The notes below the pieces were generated by a model. That model did not search any database. It saw only the letters and a list, made by a program, of their open reading frames with translations, and had not been told where the DNA came from. From Haloarcula halophila (GTDB taxonomy: Archaea; Halobacteriota; Halobacteria; Halobacteriales; Haloarculaceae): a DNA stretch of 64,000 nt. A program made the translations under genes and the position numbers. The stretch is taken from contig NZ_CP119559.1 of the NCBI RefSeq assembly GCF_029278565.1, forward strand, positions 2,356,001-2,420,000. The letters are read 5' to 3'. Positions 34,928-43,673 of this stretch are shown piece by piece. The stretch's first letter is position 1; each line of letters begins with the position of its first letter.

Positions 34928-36847
34928 TCAGCCCAGCAGGTCAGCCTCGTACTCGCTGGCGCGAACCCGTACTGGGAACCATCCTTCTTCGTCGACACCC
35001 AGCAAGGCCTCCGAGTAGCCATCGTCGTCGTTCCCGGCCTTCGCCGATCGCACCCAATTAGCCTCACGCTCGCTTAGGCCGAACCACTCGGCCAGTTCTG
35101 ATGCCGCCTCGTCCACTCGATGAATAAGCGTCATTGAACAGAGATTCGCGATCGTCTGAGCCTCCGGTGTTAACGCGAACTCGCCGCCAGTCTGGGTAAC
35201 GAATTGCAACGAGAGATCGTAGTGCCGACTGTGACGAACGGCCGTCTCCAAGAAGCCGAGTGACGTAGAATCATTCATCAGATAGTGTGCTTCGTCGATG
35301 ACGAATAGCACACGCTTGTCGGTCTGTTTCGCGCGTTCGTACACGGGGTTGAACAGCACCTGCATCATGAGACTCGTCTCCTGGCGTCCGCGGCTCCCTT
35401 CGTCTTGGTGGAGGTCAATGTAGATGACGTCGCTCTCGAAGTCGAACGCAGTCGCTTCTGCCAGATTCGCCAGGTCGCCGCCGTCGCGGAACGACGGGCG
35501 CAAATCGATGAGCAGCGACTGGACATCCGAGCGAACCCGTTCCTGCTCGCCCTCGGTAACGTACTCGAAGTCCCCAGGGTCAGCCAACATCGCTTCGAGA
35601 ACCGCAATGACATCGCGAACCGTCGGCGAGGGATTCTCGTGTGTATCGGGATCCTGCGTGATACCCTGTCGCTCATAGGCCTCCTGCACGGCTCGCCGAA
35701 GCGTCTGCTTGCGCGCCTCCAGCGGGCTACTGGCAACCGTCTTGAAGAACGTCTCGAAGAAGGTGAGCACCCAGGCGATCTGTTCGGCCCAAGGGTCCAT
35801 ATCTGGCACCGAATCGAGGACGTGCTGGGGGGTCGCTTTCAACTCCAGTGGATTGACGCCACGAGAACCACCGACGGTGATGCGTTCGCCACCGAGCGCG
35901 TCGTTCACGCTGGCAAAGCCTTCCAGTGGATCGAGCATCACAAGCATAGTGTCGGCGTCGTACATCGCACGACGGACCAACTGCAACTTTGTCGAGAAGG
36001 ATTTGCCTGCGCCGAGTTTGCCGATGACCATCGCACAATACCCCGTCTCGCGGGCGAAGCGATCGAGGATGAGTGGACTCTCGTTGAGCGCGTACGTACC
36101 GTACTCGATACCGGGTTCGGCCAGTGCACCGGCGACGAAGGGGAACATCGCGCCGACGGCGCCGCCGAGCATCGGTGTCGTCGCGTGTAGTGACTCATCG
36201 AGACGGTCGACACCCATCGGACTTGCTGAGATCAGCGTGTCCATCTGTGCCCACCGTGGCGTTACGGGAGTGAGATTCGCCGGTGAGCGACGGGCGGTGT
36301 TAGCGACGGCATCCGTATCGAGTTTCTCGCGAGCGGGTCCGCGGACGGTGAGATACATCGACGTATCGAAGGCTCGCATCGACGTGTTCCGTAGCGTATC
36401 GTAGAGTTGACGGTAGTCGTGTAGATCTTTCTCGACGCCGCGGGCGCCAGCCCGGCGTTTCTCCGAGAGGTATTCGAAGTCGGCTTCGAGGTCCTCGATC
36501 CGGTTCTCCAGCGAGTCGAGCGTCTGGTGGGTATCCCGCGGATCGAGGTGGATCGAGATATCCGTCGTCCGGGTCTCGGCCGTCGAGTACAGCGTCTCGA
36601 AGAGGCCGTTCTGTGGTGTGTCGGGATAGCCACCGACCCACAGCGTCCGCGCCCAGGTGTCGCCGGTCCGGACGGCGTTCGGTACCTCCTCGATACTCGA
36701 CGGTGTCACGAGCGTCTGGTGAACGTCCGCAGTCGAGTCGAGGGCGGTCCCAGTCGGCTCGTAGGCGACGATCGCGTCGTCGGCCTCCGACTGCTCCGCT
36801 GTCTCGTCTGTCTCTCGTCGCCAGAACGCTAACCATGAAGGGATCAT
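34928..36847 (-). CDS. VirB4-family conjugation ATPase
   Basis: 639 residues from ATG 36847 (MIPSWLAFWRRETDE); it overlaps the upstream gene by 4 nt (ATGA). An N-terminal domain of about 250 residues is followed by MVIGKLGAGKSFSTKLQ (Walker A, about 275-290) and RVLFVIDEAHYLMND (Walker B, about 505-520), with a HYDLSLQFVTQT sensor-like motif. This is the VirB4/TraC-type ATPase that powers pilus assembly and DNA transfer in type IV secretion. Last gene of a six-gene minus-strand operon. HerA-type ATPases share the motifs but not this neighbourhood. Confidence 0.9.
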   Translation of the reverse strand: MIPSWLAFWRRETDETAEQSEADDAIVAYEPTGTALDSTADVHQTLVTPSSIEEVPNAVRTGDTWARTLWVGGYPDTPQNGLFETLYSTAETRTTDISIHLDPRDTHQTLDSLENRIEDLEADFEYLSEKRRAGARGVEKDLHDYRQLYDTLRNTSMRAFDTSMYLTVRGPAREKLDTDAVANTARRSPANLTPVTPRWAQMDTLISASPMGVDRLDESLHATTPMLGGAVGAMFPFVAGALAEPGIEYGTYALNESPLILDRFARETGYCAMVIGKLGAGKSFSTKLQLVRRAMYDADTMLVMLDPLEGFASVNDALGGERITVGGSRGVNPLELKATPQHVLDSVPDMDPWAEQIAWVLTFFETFFKTVASSPLEARKQTLRRAVQEAYERQGITQDPDTHENPSPTVRDVIAVLEAMLADPGDFEYVTEGEQERVRSDVQSLLIDLRPSFRDGGDLANLAEATAFDFESDVIYIDLHQDEGSRGRQETSLMMQVLFNPVYERAKQTDKRVLFVIDEAHYLMNDSTSLGFLETAVRHSRHYDLSLQFVTQTGGEFALTPEAQTIANLCSMTLIHRVDEAASELAEWFGLSEREANWVRSAKAGNDDDGYSEALLGVDEEGWFPVRVRASEYEADLLG

Positions 36848-37863
36848 CGCGATCCTCCGACGAGCGGGCGCGTCCGTAGCTGCTGGTCCGCCGCCACGCG
36901 TTCGCGTGGTTCGCCGTTCCAGAACTCTGCGACGAGGGTGGTCGCGTCCTCGACATCCACGGTGCGTGCCGTACAGCCCTCGATATCGCGAAGGCCAGCC
37001 TCGACGCGGTGCAGGCGCTCGGCGAGCGCGTCGAACATGGCTGCCCGCTCGTCGCCGGCCCGTGGAGCGAGCCACGCGTCGACGAACAGCCCCACGACGG
37101 GAAGCGTCGCCAGTTTCTCGGTGAGACTCTCCCGTTCGAAGTGGACCTCTTCGGGTGTGACCGAGACGACGACGTAGTGATCCCGGATCGTCATCCGACG
37201 AGTTTCGAGATCCGTCGCGTACCACGAGAGATACTCCTCGATGAGGGTCGACAGGCGTGGATTCGCCTTCACGTCAGGATCGTCGAGTCGGCTCCGGTAC
37301 TGCGCCAGATATTCCTCGACGGGGAAGGGCTGGGTCGTCGAGTAGATCTGGATCGGGAACTCGACGACGGTGTTACAGAAGTCTCGGAAGGCGTCGGTCT
37401 TGGCCGCCCACTCCGCGTCAGTCGCCAGCGCCATCGGCGGTGGACCGACTTGGATCAGCCCGACGAGCGCACCGTCGGTCCGTTCGATCGCGCCGTGTTC
37501 CGGGTGGACGCGTTCGACCTGTGTGTGTTGCTTCGCTGCGTCGTGGTTGAGGCGCTTCTCTCGTCGGGCGAACCCGACGAACGTCTCTATCCACTCCAGA
37601 CTCGTGGTATAGGCTGGCGTCAGGAAGACGAATATGCCACCACAGACGATGGCGACGAGAACGACAGGCAGCGTAAGCGTCTGGAGTCGGTAGCCAGCCA
37701 CCATCAGCGAGGGTGGGAAGACGACCTGGATCAACAGGACGACCGCGACACCCGGAACGAGTGCAACGGCGATGTCGGTCAGCGTGTAGTTGCCGAACAG
37801 TTTGGTTTCGGTCCCGAGTGCTTTCGGGACCCGCTTGGAAGGATCGGTATCGTGCATAATCAC
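36844..37863 (-). CDS. PrgI-type membrane protein with VirB4-N-like domain
   Basis: 339 residues. GTG 37863 gives a 4-nt GTGA overlap with the preceding gene as elsewhere in this operon; ATG 37857 is the alternative. Two membrane segments (about 28-48 and 58-80: LTDIAVALVPGVAVVLLIQV and LTLPVVLVAIVCGGIFVFL) form the PrgI/TrbD-like anchor. A soluble domain with VHPEHGAIERTDGALVGLIQV follows, resembling the N-terminal part of VirB4-type proteins. It therefore looks like the membrane half of a split VirB4 assembly, acting at the inner face of the conjugation channel. Confidence 0.75.
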   Translation of the reverse strand: MIMHDTDPSKRVPKALGTETKLFGNYTLTDIAVALVPGVAVVLLIQVVFPPSLMVAGYRLQTLTLPVVLVAIVCGGIFVFLTPAYTTSLEWIETFVGFARREKRLNHDAAKQHTQVERVHPEHGAIERTDGALVGLIQVGPPPMALATDAEWAAKTDAFRDFCNTVVEFPIQIYSTTQPFPVEEYLAQYRSRLDDPDVKANPRLSTLIEEYLSWYATDLETRRMTIRDHYVVVSVTPEEVHFERESLTEKLATLPVVGLFVDAWLAPRAGDERAAMFDALAERLHRVEAGLRDIEGCTARTVDVEDATTLVAEFWNGEPRERVAADQQLRTRPLVGGSR

Positions 37864-39107
37864 TGGATGTAGCGCGGAGCGTCGTCGATCGCCGTCCCAT
37901 CGGAGTCGGTCCGCGTGCCCGATCCTCGGGATGTTCCGTCCGGTCGCGAACGGAGATTCGAGAAGTCCGCGTCTCGTTCCGCCCTCGACCGGTCGGTGCT
38001 GTCTGCGAGCGAGCCACCACCGCCACCACGACCGCCGCCACGCCGTTCGAACGTCTCTGTCACGCTCGTCGCCGCCGAATGCAGTCGAGAGCCAGCGGTG
38101 TGGGCACGGGAGTTCCCAGAATGGAGGACGGTCTGTCCGTCAGATCGAACTGCGGGCTGGCCCCGAGCGCCGCGGACGAAGTTCTGCCCGCCCTGGACGC
38201 CGGTCTTTCCCGCCTCACTACCGCGAGCTAACCGATCGCTCGCACGCTGTGACGAGAGGCGCTGTGAGGCGCGGTCAGCCATGAAGAAGATCGCGCCAGC
38301 CTGCCAGAACAGGACGAACGGCGCGGCGATGGCGACGATCGGGATGACAAGCGCCATCAGCCACTGCCCGAATCCCTGCATCGAGAGGTCGACGCTCCCG
38401 CCGATGAGTTCCCCCAGCCGGAACAACAGCGCGACGGGTATAGTCATGAAGAGGAACGGTGTGTAGAAGCCCGCTAATCGGCTCATCAACCGCGAGACCT
38501 GAACGAACGGACCAACGCCGGGAATCCAGAAGACGATCAGCAGCGGCATCAACACGACGAAGAGGTAGAGAACCACTTGGCGGATGAAGTACAGCAGTGC
38601 GATCAGGACGAACAACAGCAGGTCTGTCAGGAGTGCGATAGCGATTCCCAGGACGCTCATCGCTCCGAACGAGAGCGTCTCGAAGAGCGTGATGTCCGAG
38701 AGGTCGGGCAATAGAAAGCCAGTAAGTACATTCACGAACTGCAGCGAGAGCGCAGCGACCCACCACCACATCAGAATGCCAAGGAGCCCGGCGAACGCCC
38801 GCCGCTTGAGCTTCGCCTGGTGATAGCTCCCGAAGAGGTGACTCGTCGATTCCAGAAAGATGACCAGGCCAATCGACAGTGCCCAGAGGAACAGACTGAG
38901 CGGGATCATGGTGTCCCAGTAGAAGTCATACACTGCGGGCCAGGGGTCGTTCGTCGGCTGGCCGAATACTGTATCTGGGGTCGGTGTGCCGACGACAATT
39001 TTCAACAGCGGGTCGACATAGTCCTCAATCAAACTCTCAATCGGGATCACAAGGATTCGGATGAGATCCTTCAGTGACTCGATAATGACATCTCCGATAG
39101 TGCTCAT
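37860..39107 (-). CDS. VirB6/TrbL-like polytopic channel protein
   Basis: 415 residues. About seven hydrophobic segments lie between residues 60 and 280 (for example MIPLSLFLWALSIGLVIFLE and IALLYFIRQVVLYLFVVLM). They are followed by a long Gly/Arg/Ser-rich disordered tail containing RRGGGRGGGGGS. This is the layout of VirB6/TrbL inner-membrane channel subunits of type IV secretion systems; sequence similarity cannot be judged by eye. It overlaps both neighbours by 4 nt. Tail may contact DNA or partner proteins. Confidence 0.72.
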   Translation of the reverse strand: MSTIGDVIIESLKDLIRILVIPIESLIEDYVDPLLKIVVGTPTPDTVFGQPTNDPWPAVYDFYWDTMIPLSLFLWALSIGLVIFLESTSHLFGSYHQAKLKRRAFAGLLGILMWWWVAALSLQFVNVLTGFLLPDLSDITLFETLSFGAMSVLGIAIALLTDLLLFVLIALLYFIRQVVLYLFVVLMPLLIVFWIPGVGPFVQVSRLMSRLAGFYTPFLFMTIPVALLFRLGELIGGSVDLSMQGFGQWLMALVIPIVAIAAPFVLFWQAGAIFFMADRASQRLSSQRASDRLARGSEAGKTGVQGGQNFVRGARGQPAVRSDGQTVLHSGNSRAHTAGSRLHSAATSVTETFERRGGGRGGGGGSLADSTDRSRAERDADFSNLRSRPDGTSRGSGTRTDSDGTAIDDAPRYIQ

Positions 39108-39982
39108 AATCCTGTCTCCGCATTCTCGGGCTGCGGGGAGATTGCTACCCTAGAGCAGACAAAGTCGTTCACCAGACCAACTGATGTCTGTTCCCCGCCG
39201 GCCTTGATTCGGACTGTTTGTTCAAGGGGCTCACCTACGGCTGTCCCGACGATTACCGTCATATCCCTCTCGATATCGCAACTATCCCAGTCGTTGCTCG
39301 TAAAGAGGAGAGGACCAATTCCTTCGACGTAGGTCTGTTGACCTCCTGGGGGAAGGAGTATGTCATCAAGATTGCTCGGCTCAGCAAAGGATGGCAACCC
39401 AGGTCCACGTAAGTAATCATTGTTGACTGTCCAGTTCGGTGCGTCTTGATACGTGAAGTCTGATACCCACGTCGGGCCGGTTCCCACGTTCTCGATTCGA
39501 ACTACGATCTGTGCGAGATCCGCAGTCCATTCACCGTCCCGATACTGCGAGATATCGAGGATTCGGAGTTCCGGGACCAGATCAACGGGAACCGACACGG
39601 GATCGGCATCGGATTCGGGGACCGTAACGAGGGTGTACTGCCCGGGCTCGTAGTGGTCGTAAGAGGCGAGTCCCCACTCGATATCGAGAATCTCGATCCG
39701 GGCGGTAGTCGCACCAGTCGGGATCGTCGCGCTCCCGAAGAGCGTCCCGTCGGGGGCGATCAGGTTCAGCCGTGAGACAGTGTGATCGTCAACCAGTCGA
39801 ACCACGAGGGCGTTCCCTTCTGTCCCGATGTCCTCGAAGACGGACGGAAGCGGTGTTGTTGTCGGGGTTGGCGTCGGTGTCGTGACTGCCGATGGAGTCT
39901 CGGAACCCCTACAGCCAGCGAGGGCAGCGACACCCGCCAGCAAGCCCGAACGGAGTAACGCTCGCCTGGTAATCGAGGCCAT
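39104..39982 (-). CDS. Tat-type lipoprotein in T4SS operon
   Basis: 292 residues from ATG 39982, which overlaps the upstream stop as TGATG. Residues 1-24 (MASITRRALLRSGLLAGVAA then LAGC) form a twin-arginine-type signal ending in a lipobox Cys. A Thr/Pro-rich linker follows (TTPTPTPTTTPLP) and then a beta-rich exterior domain. By position it would sit on the outer face of the membrane as a surface part of the conjugation apparatus. No family recognised. Four-nt overlap with the VirB6-like gene. Confidence 0.75.
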   Translation of the reverse strand: MASITRRALLRSGLLAGVAALAGCRGSETPSAVTTPTPTPTTTPLPSVFEDIGTEGNALVVRLVDDHTVSRLNLIAPDGTLFGSATIPTGATTARIEILDIEWGLASYDHYEPGQYTLVTVPESDADPVSVPVDLVPELRILDISQYRDGEWTADLAQIVVRIENVGTGPTWVSDFTYQDAPNWTVNNDYLRGPGLPSFAEPSNLDDILLPPGGQQTYVEGIGPLLFTSNDWDSCDIERDMTVIVGTAVGEPLEQTVRIKAGGEQTSVGLVNDFVCSRVAISPQPENAETGL

Positions 39983-41661
39983 CAGAGGCCCCTCCAGGGT
40001 GGCCACAGCCGCCAGCCAGTGGCACGGTCGACGATGAAGACGGCGAACAGGAACAACGAGACCGGAACCGCGAACTCGAAGAGGATCGCGAGCACGGCAA
40101 TGGTGGGACTATCGAGAGCGACCACATCGGAATCACCACGGTAACCAGGGATATCGACCCACCAGTGGCCGGGTTCATACCGGGCTGTGATGCCACCGAC
40201 TGGTCGGGTAATCGTAAGAATCGCCATACCTACACCGTTCGTTTGGATCTGGCGACCCTGGACGAAGACTGATCCATCCCGTCCGGTGGTGTTGATCGGT
40301 GCGCCGGTCTGGGCGTCCCGAAGCCACACTCGGACGGTGACGCGCTGACTTGTCTCGTTCTGGACCGTCAGCGTGAGGTTACTTCGCCGAATCGGCACTC
40401 GCGCAAACGATGTGTTCGGGACGGTCGTGTCGGTCCCCCGAACGAGCCCGAAGGCGGTGACGTTCTCCAGAGTCGTACCATCCGTCTGCGTTCGTGTCGC
40501 GATCCCGTAGCTGGCGACGTACCGTCCTTCGAGCACGTCGAGGTGGATGTGTTCCGGAAGCTCCGGAGAGTCCATCCGCACGCCGTAGGTGTCTACGAGC
40601 TGTATCGTCGACCGGTTCGACGGGGTCGGCCCGGATTCGACCGGAAACGCTGCGGCCTGTACTGGGACGGCCGGCGATGGTGCGCTCGTCTGGCCACGCT
40701 CGGTACTCGTCACCAGCGTGTCCCATTCGCCATCACGAGCGGCGTAGAACCGCCAGACGCCTCGAACCGAGCCACCGGGAACAGCGTAGCCCAGCCACGG
40801 CTGGTTCTTGTAGACCACGAGACCGAGGTCGCCATCGAGATAGGTGGCTCGATACCCAGAGACCGAGAGTTCGTAGCGGACGACCTCGACCTCGTCGGAG
40901 ACGGTGACTGTCTCGTTCACTTCCGTGAGAGTCCGATTCACAGCCGTGCAGGTCCCGTTTCGATCCCAGGCAAGACAGGTCTCGGTACGTTTCGTCAGTG
41001 AAACGTCGACATCGGCTTCCAATCGGAGGGTGGAGGGCTGGCCACCGTACCCGCCGAGGGTGTATGGCAGTTCTACCAACCGGGTCCCGCTGGCGTTCGC
41101 AATCTCGGTCTCGTTGGCGAGTAACCGAACGCGTCGGATCTCGTGCGTGGTCAGATTCCAGGATTCGCTCCGGTTCGTTGTCGTAGTCGCCGGTGGGAGG
41201 GCGATTCGATAGTCAATCATCCCCAGAACGCTTCCGTTGGGCGCGACGTAGAGCGGTTGGTCCGTCGGCGAGAGCCGAGCACGCGTCGACGGCTGGATAG
41301 CGAACACCGAGACGTGGGCGTCGCGGATGAATTTTTCGTCGGTTAACGTCGCGTTCTCCCGGTAGACCGATCGGTTCGTGTCGGTCACTGGAACGTCCCG
41401 GAGATCGCCACGGTTCCACCGCTCGACAGCTTCGGGTGGTGAGTCGAGTGGGATATCTGTCGCAGCGGCCAGCGTACACACGTCGGTCGCGTTCTCGGTC
41501 TGGTTCATCCAGCGAGTCAGGTTCGAGACGTCCTCGTCGCCCGCCCAGAGGGTGCAGTACGTGGTCTCGTCGACCCCGTGGTCGGCGCCGTCGGGAGGCT
41601 GGCTCGCCGAGTACCCCGTCACCGCAACGGCGAGTGCAAGCGCTGCCATACAGATAGTCAT
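39982..41661 (-). CDS. Secreted, membrane-anchored, sequon-rich surface protein of T4SS operon
   Basis: 559 residues from ATG 41661 (MTICMAALALAVAVTGYSAS, a signal-like helix); a TTG at 41688 would add nine residues. A long exterior region with about 19 N-x-S/T sites (NLT, NQT, NAT, NRS, NGS, NVT and others) precedes one C-terminal membrane segment (AVLAILFEFAVPVSLFLFAVF) and a short basic-aromatic tail. The sequon density suggests heavy N-glycosylation outside the cell. Role inferred from the operon: an exposed part of the conjugation machinery, perhaps for cell contact. No family recognised. Confidence 0.78.
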   Translation of the reverse strand: MTICMAALALAVAVTGYSASQPPDGADHGVDETTYCTLWAGDEDVSNLTRWMNQTENATDVCTLAAATDIPLDSPPEAVERWNRGDLRDVPVTDTNRSVYRENATLTDEKFIRDAHVSVFAIQPSTRARLSPTDQPLYVAPNGSVLGMIDYRIALPPATTTTNRSESWNLTTHEIRRVRLLANETEIANASGTRLVELPYTLGGYGGQPSTLRLEADVDVSLTKRTETCLAWDRNGTCTAVNRTLTEVNETVTVSDEVEVVRYELSVSGYRATYLDGDLGLVVYKNQPWLGYAVPGGSVRGVWRFYAARDGEWDTLVTSTERGQTSAPSPAVPVQAAAFPVESGPTPSNRSTIQLVDTYGVRMDSPELPEHIHLDVLEGRYVASYGIATRTQTDGTTLENVTAFGLVRGTDTTVPNTSFARVPIRRSNLTLTVQNETSQRVTVRVWLRDAQTGAPINTTGRDGSVFVQGRQIQTNGVGMAILTITRPVGGITARYEPGHWWVDIPGYRGDSDVVALDSPTIAVLAILFEFAVPVSLFLFAVFIVDRATGWRLWPPWRGL

Positions 41662-41675
41662 GTAACTCTGTGGCC

Positions 41676-42086
41676 TCAGAAGCCGCAACTCGCGCCTCCG
41701 GCAACGACGTTGTCGAGCAGGAACGCGACGATCGCGGTTCCGAGCGGTGCGGCGATGATACCCCAGACGACGGCCTGGTTACGCGTCTCTTTCAGCTCTT
41801 TCTTCAGGTCGGCCCGGCGCACGGCTGGCAGCGCCACGGTAGTCCCCAGCGCGATCACGCCGCCGATAAGCGGCCCACCGAACTGGATGAGGGTAAAGAG
41901 GTTCTTGATCGTCTGAGCGATGTCGGTCCCACAGAAGTCCGTCCCGGTGGTCTGTGCGAGTGCAGGTTGGCTCGCCAGCAACGTCACGGCGAGAACGGTG
42001 AGCAACGGGAGTCGGAGGTCGGCAACGCGAACAACTGTACTGTCTGGTTTCTTCGGGGCAATCCCCGAGTCGGCATCGGTTGACAT
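41676..42086 (-). CDS. Small membrane protein, candidate VirB2-like pilin
   Basis: 136 residues from ATG 42086; upstream frame is open but non-coding in character. Residues 30-50 (LPLLTVLAVTLLASQPALAQ) form a cleavable signal with an AxA site. Two hydrophobic segments follow, LIQFGGPLIGGVIALGTTVA and AVVWGIIAAPLGTAIVAFL, separated by a charged loop (RRADLKKELKETR). A signal peptide plus two helices with a basic loop is the VirB2/TrbC pilin plan. First gene of the operon, as expected for a major subunit. Two Cys (FCGTD and SCGF) could pair outside. Confidence 0.65.
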   Translation of the reverse strand: MSTDADSGIAPKKPDSTVVRVADLRLPLLTVLAVTLLASQPALAQTTGTDFCGTDIAQTIKNLFTLIQFGGPLIGGVIALGTTVALPAVRRADLKKELKETRNQAVVWGIIAAPLGTAIVAFLLDNVVAGGASCGF

Positions 42087-42176
42087 GTTTCTCTGGATCG
42101 TCGCCAGACACCGCATCCGAAGCCGGACAACCCGACAGCGGTGGTTTGAGGGCGAGGTAATCCACCTGACAGAGCT

Positions 42177-42202
42177 ACGTAAACCCATATAAACGTTTAC
42201 GT
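42177..42202 (-). promoter_or_regulatory. Inverted repeat around a TATA box upstream of the T4SS operon
   Basis: A perfect 8-bp inverted repeat, ACGTAAAC (42177-42184) and GTTTACGT (42195-42202), brackets a 10-nt spacer. The minus strand reads TTTATATGG here, a TATA box. A repressor bound here would block the promoter of the conjugation operon, whose first start codon is about 90 nt downstream. Confidence 0.55.
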
Positions 42203-42370
42203 AATTGGTACTAATCAAATATAATTAGATATAATAACGGGATCACGGCCTCCAGTCGCTGCGTCGCTGCAGATGTAGAATAGTCATTAAGTATGAAATA
42301 TTGATAGTACAGGCACGGTGCTGTCTGAGATACCGACGAATCGCGGTGAATCTCTCACCTGCTCCCAGCG

Positions 42371-43540
42371 TTACTCGCGTGCCGCTGCGAACCGCTCACG
42401 CAGTGTGGCTTCGCGGCGCTCGAACTGGGCAGCCTTCGCCTTCACATCCTGACTCACGCGTTCGAGTTGTGCTAAGGCGACCTGACTCGCCAGATCGGTC
42501 TGTCCGTCAGCCTCGGTGTCGGCGGCTGCCTGTTCCTCGTAAGCTCGTTCCACCGTCTCGATGGTCGCCTCCGGATTGAACAGGATGTCGTTCGCCACGC
42601 GGACGTAGCGATCCAGCGCCGCCCCCTCCTTCCCGTCGAAGAAGTGCGTCAGGGCGTACGTCGCCCCCGAATGCAACGTCCACATGTCGATCTCGTGTAG
42701 ATCGGTCGCCTCTGCCCTCGCATCCTCGGCCGCCCGTGCTGCCAGGTAGGCGGGAACGTCCAATAACTCGAAAAACTCCTCGACACCGAAGGGCACTGCC
42801 GGGAACTCGATCGTGATCTCGCCGGCGTCCTCGATGAACGCCAGTAAGTCGTTCGCGACGAGCCCGATCTGTTCGAGCGTGGCTTCCCACCACTCCCGGA
42901 AGTCGCCGACCTCGCCGACGTGTTTGACCGTCTCGCGGGCGGTCAGCTGTCGAATCGAGTTCGCACAGTAGCTGTCACGAGCCAGGCCTTCCACGTAGAC
43001 GGCGTGCCCACCGAAGAAGTCGTAGCCCGAGGAGACGCCCATCGTGATCGGCTCTGCCCGGTCGGGCAGCGTCACGGAGAGCCCGTCGAAGAGGATGTCC
43101 ATGTGTACCTCGCCGCCGCCGCGATACCGTCTGATCTCGCCGAAGACCACGTCGCCGAGCTGGTGGCCATCGATCGACTCCTCTCGAAGCACCGCTTCGA
43201 GCGGACCGTAGACGTCGACCGGGTTGATGACCGCATACGACGTCGTCGGGATGTGATACAGCGGGTCCGCACTCTGCTCTTCGGTCGTTTCCTGGTGCTC
43301 CTGGTTGTGGGTCTTCGCCGGGTCGACCAGCGCGTTGAACCGATCGGTCGGCACCCACTCGCCCGTCCGTGGGTCGTTATATGCGACTGTCGTCTCGATG
43401 GCTCTAGGGAGGCTCCGGATCGCCTCGGCGAAGGAAATCGGGTCGCCACCGTCGGTCCGTCGTGCGTACCACGACGGGAGTCCGCCGTTCGTTCGTCCGT
43501 CGACACCTGCAAACAGGGTGGTCGTCTCTGGTGGTTGCAT
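42371..43540 (-). CDS. Mobile-element-associated protein of unknown function (DUF932-like)
   Basis: 389 residues from ATG 43540 (MQPPETTTLFAGVDGRTNGG). Features include TTSYAVINPVDVYGPLEAVL, GYDFFGGHAVYVEGLARDSY and SIRQLTARETVKHVG, and a glutamate/alanine-rich, probably helical C-terminus (residues 330-389). The arrangement recalls DUF932 phage/plasmid proteins, but similarity is faint. Placed just upstream of the T4SS operon on the same strand, it may be part of the element's maintenance or transfer functions. No catalytic motif seen. Confidence 0.6.
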   Translation of the reverse strand: MQPPETTTLFAGVDGRTNGGLPSWYARRTDGGDPISFAEAIRSLPRAIETTVAYNDPRTGEWVPTDRFNALVDPAKTHNQEHQETTEEQSADPLYHIPTTSYAVINPVDVYGPLEAVLREESIDGHQLGDVVFGEIRRYRGGGEVHMDILFDGLSVTLPDRAEPITMGVSSGYDFFGGHAVYVEGLARDSYCANSIRQLTARETVKHVGEVGDFREWWEATLEQIGLVANDLLAFIEDAGEITIEFPAVPFGVEEFFELLDVPAYLAARAAEDARAEATDLHEIDMWTLHSGATYALTHFFDGKEGAALDRYVRVANDILFNPEATIETVERAYEEQAAADTEADGQTDLASQVALAQLERVSQDVKAKAAQFERREATLRERFAAARE

Positions 43541-43673
43541 CGTTGGTTCCACGGACACACATTCTGGTGCGCCCGCACCCTCGGGAGGGCGCCAATAAAC
43601 GCGGTACGGAGGAGTTCTCCTGTATTGAGCTGAGAATATAACTCGGCTTGGTATACGACTCGCTAGCGTCCGG

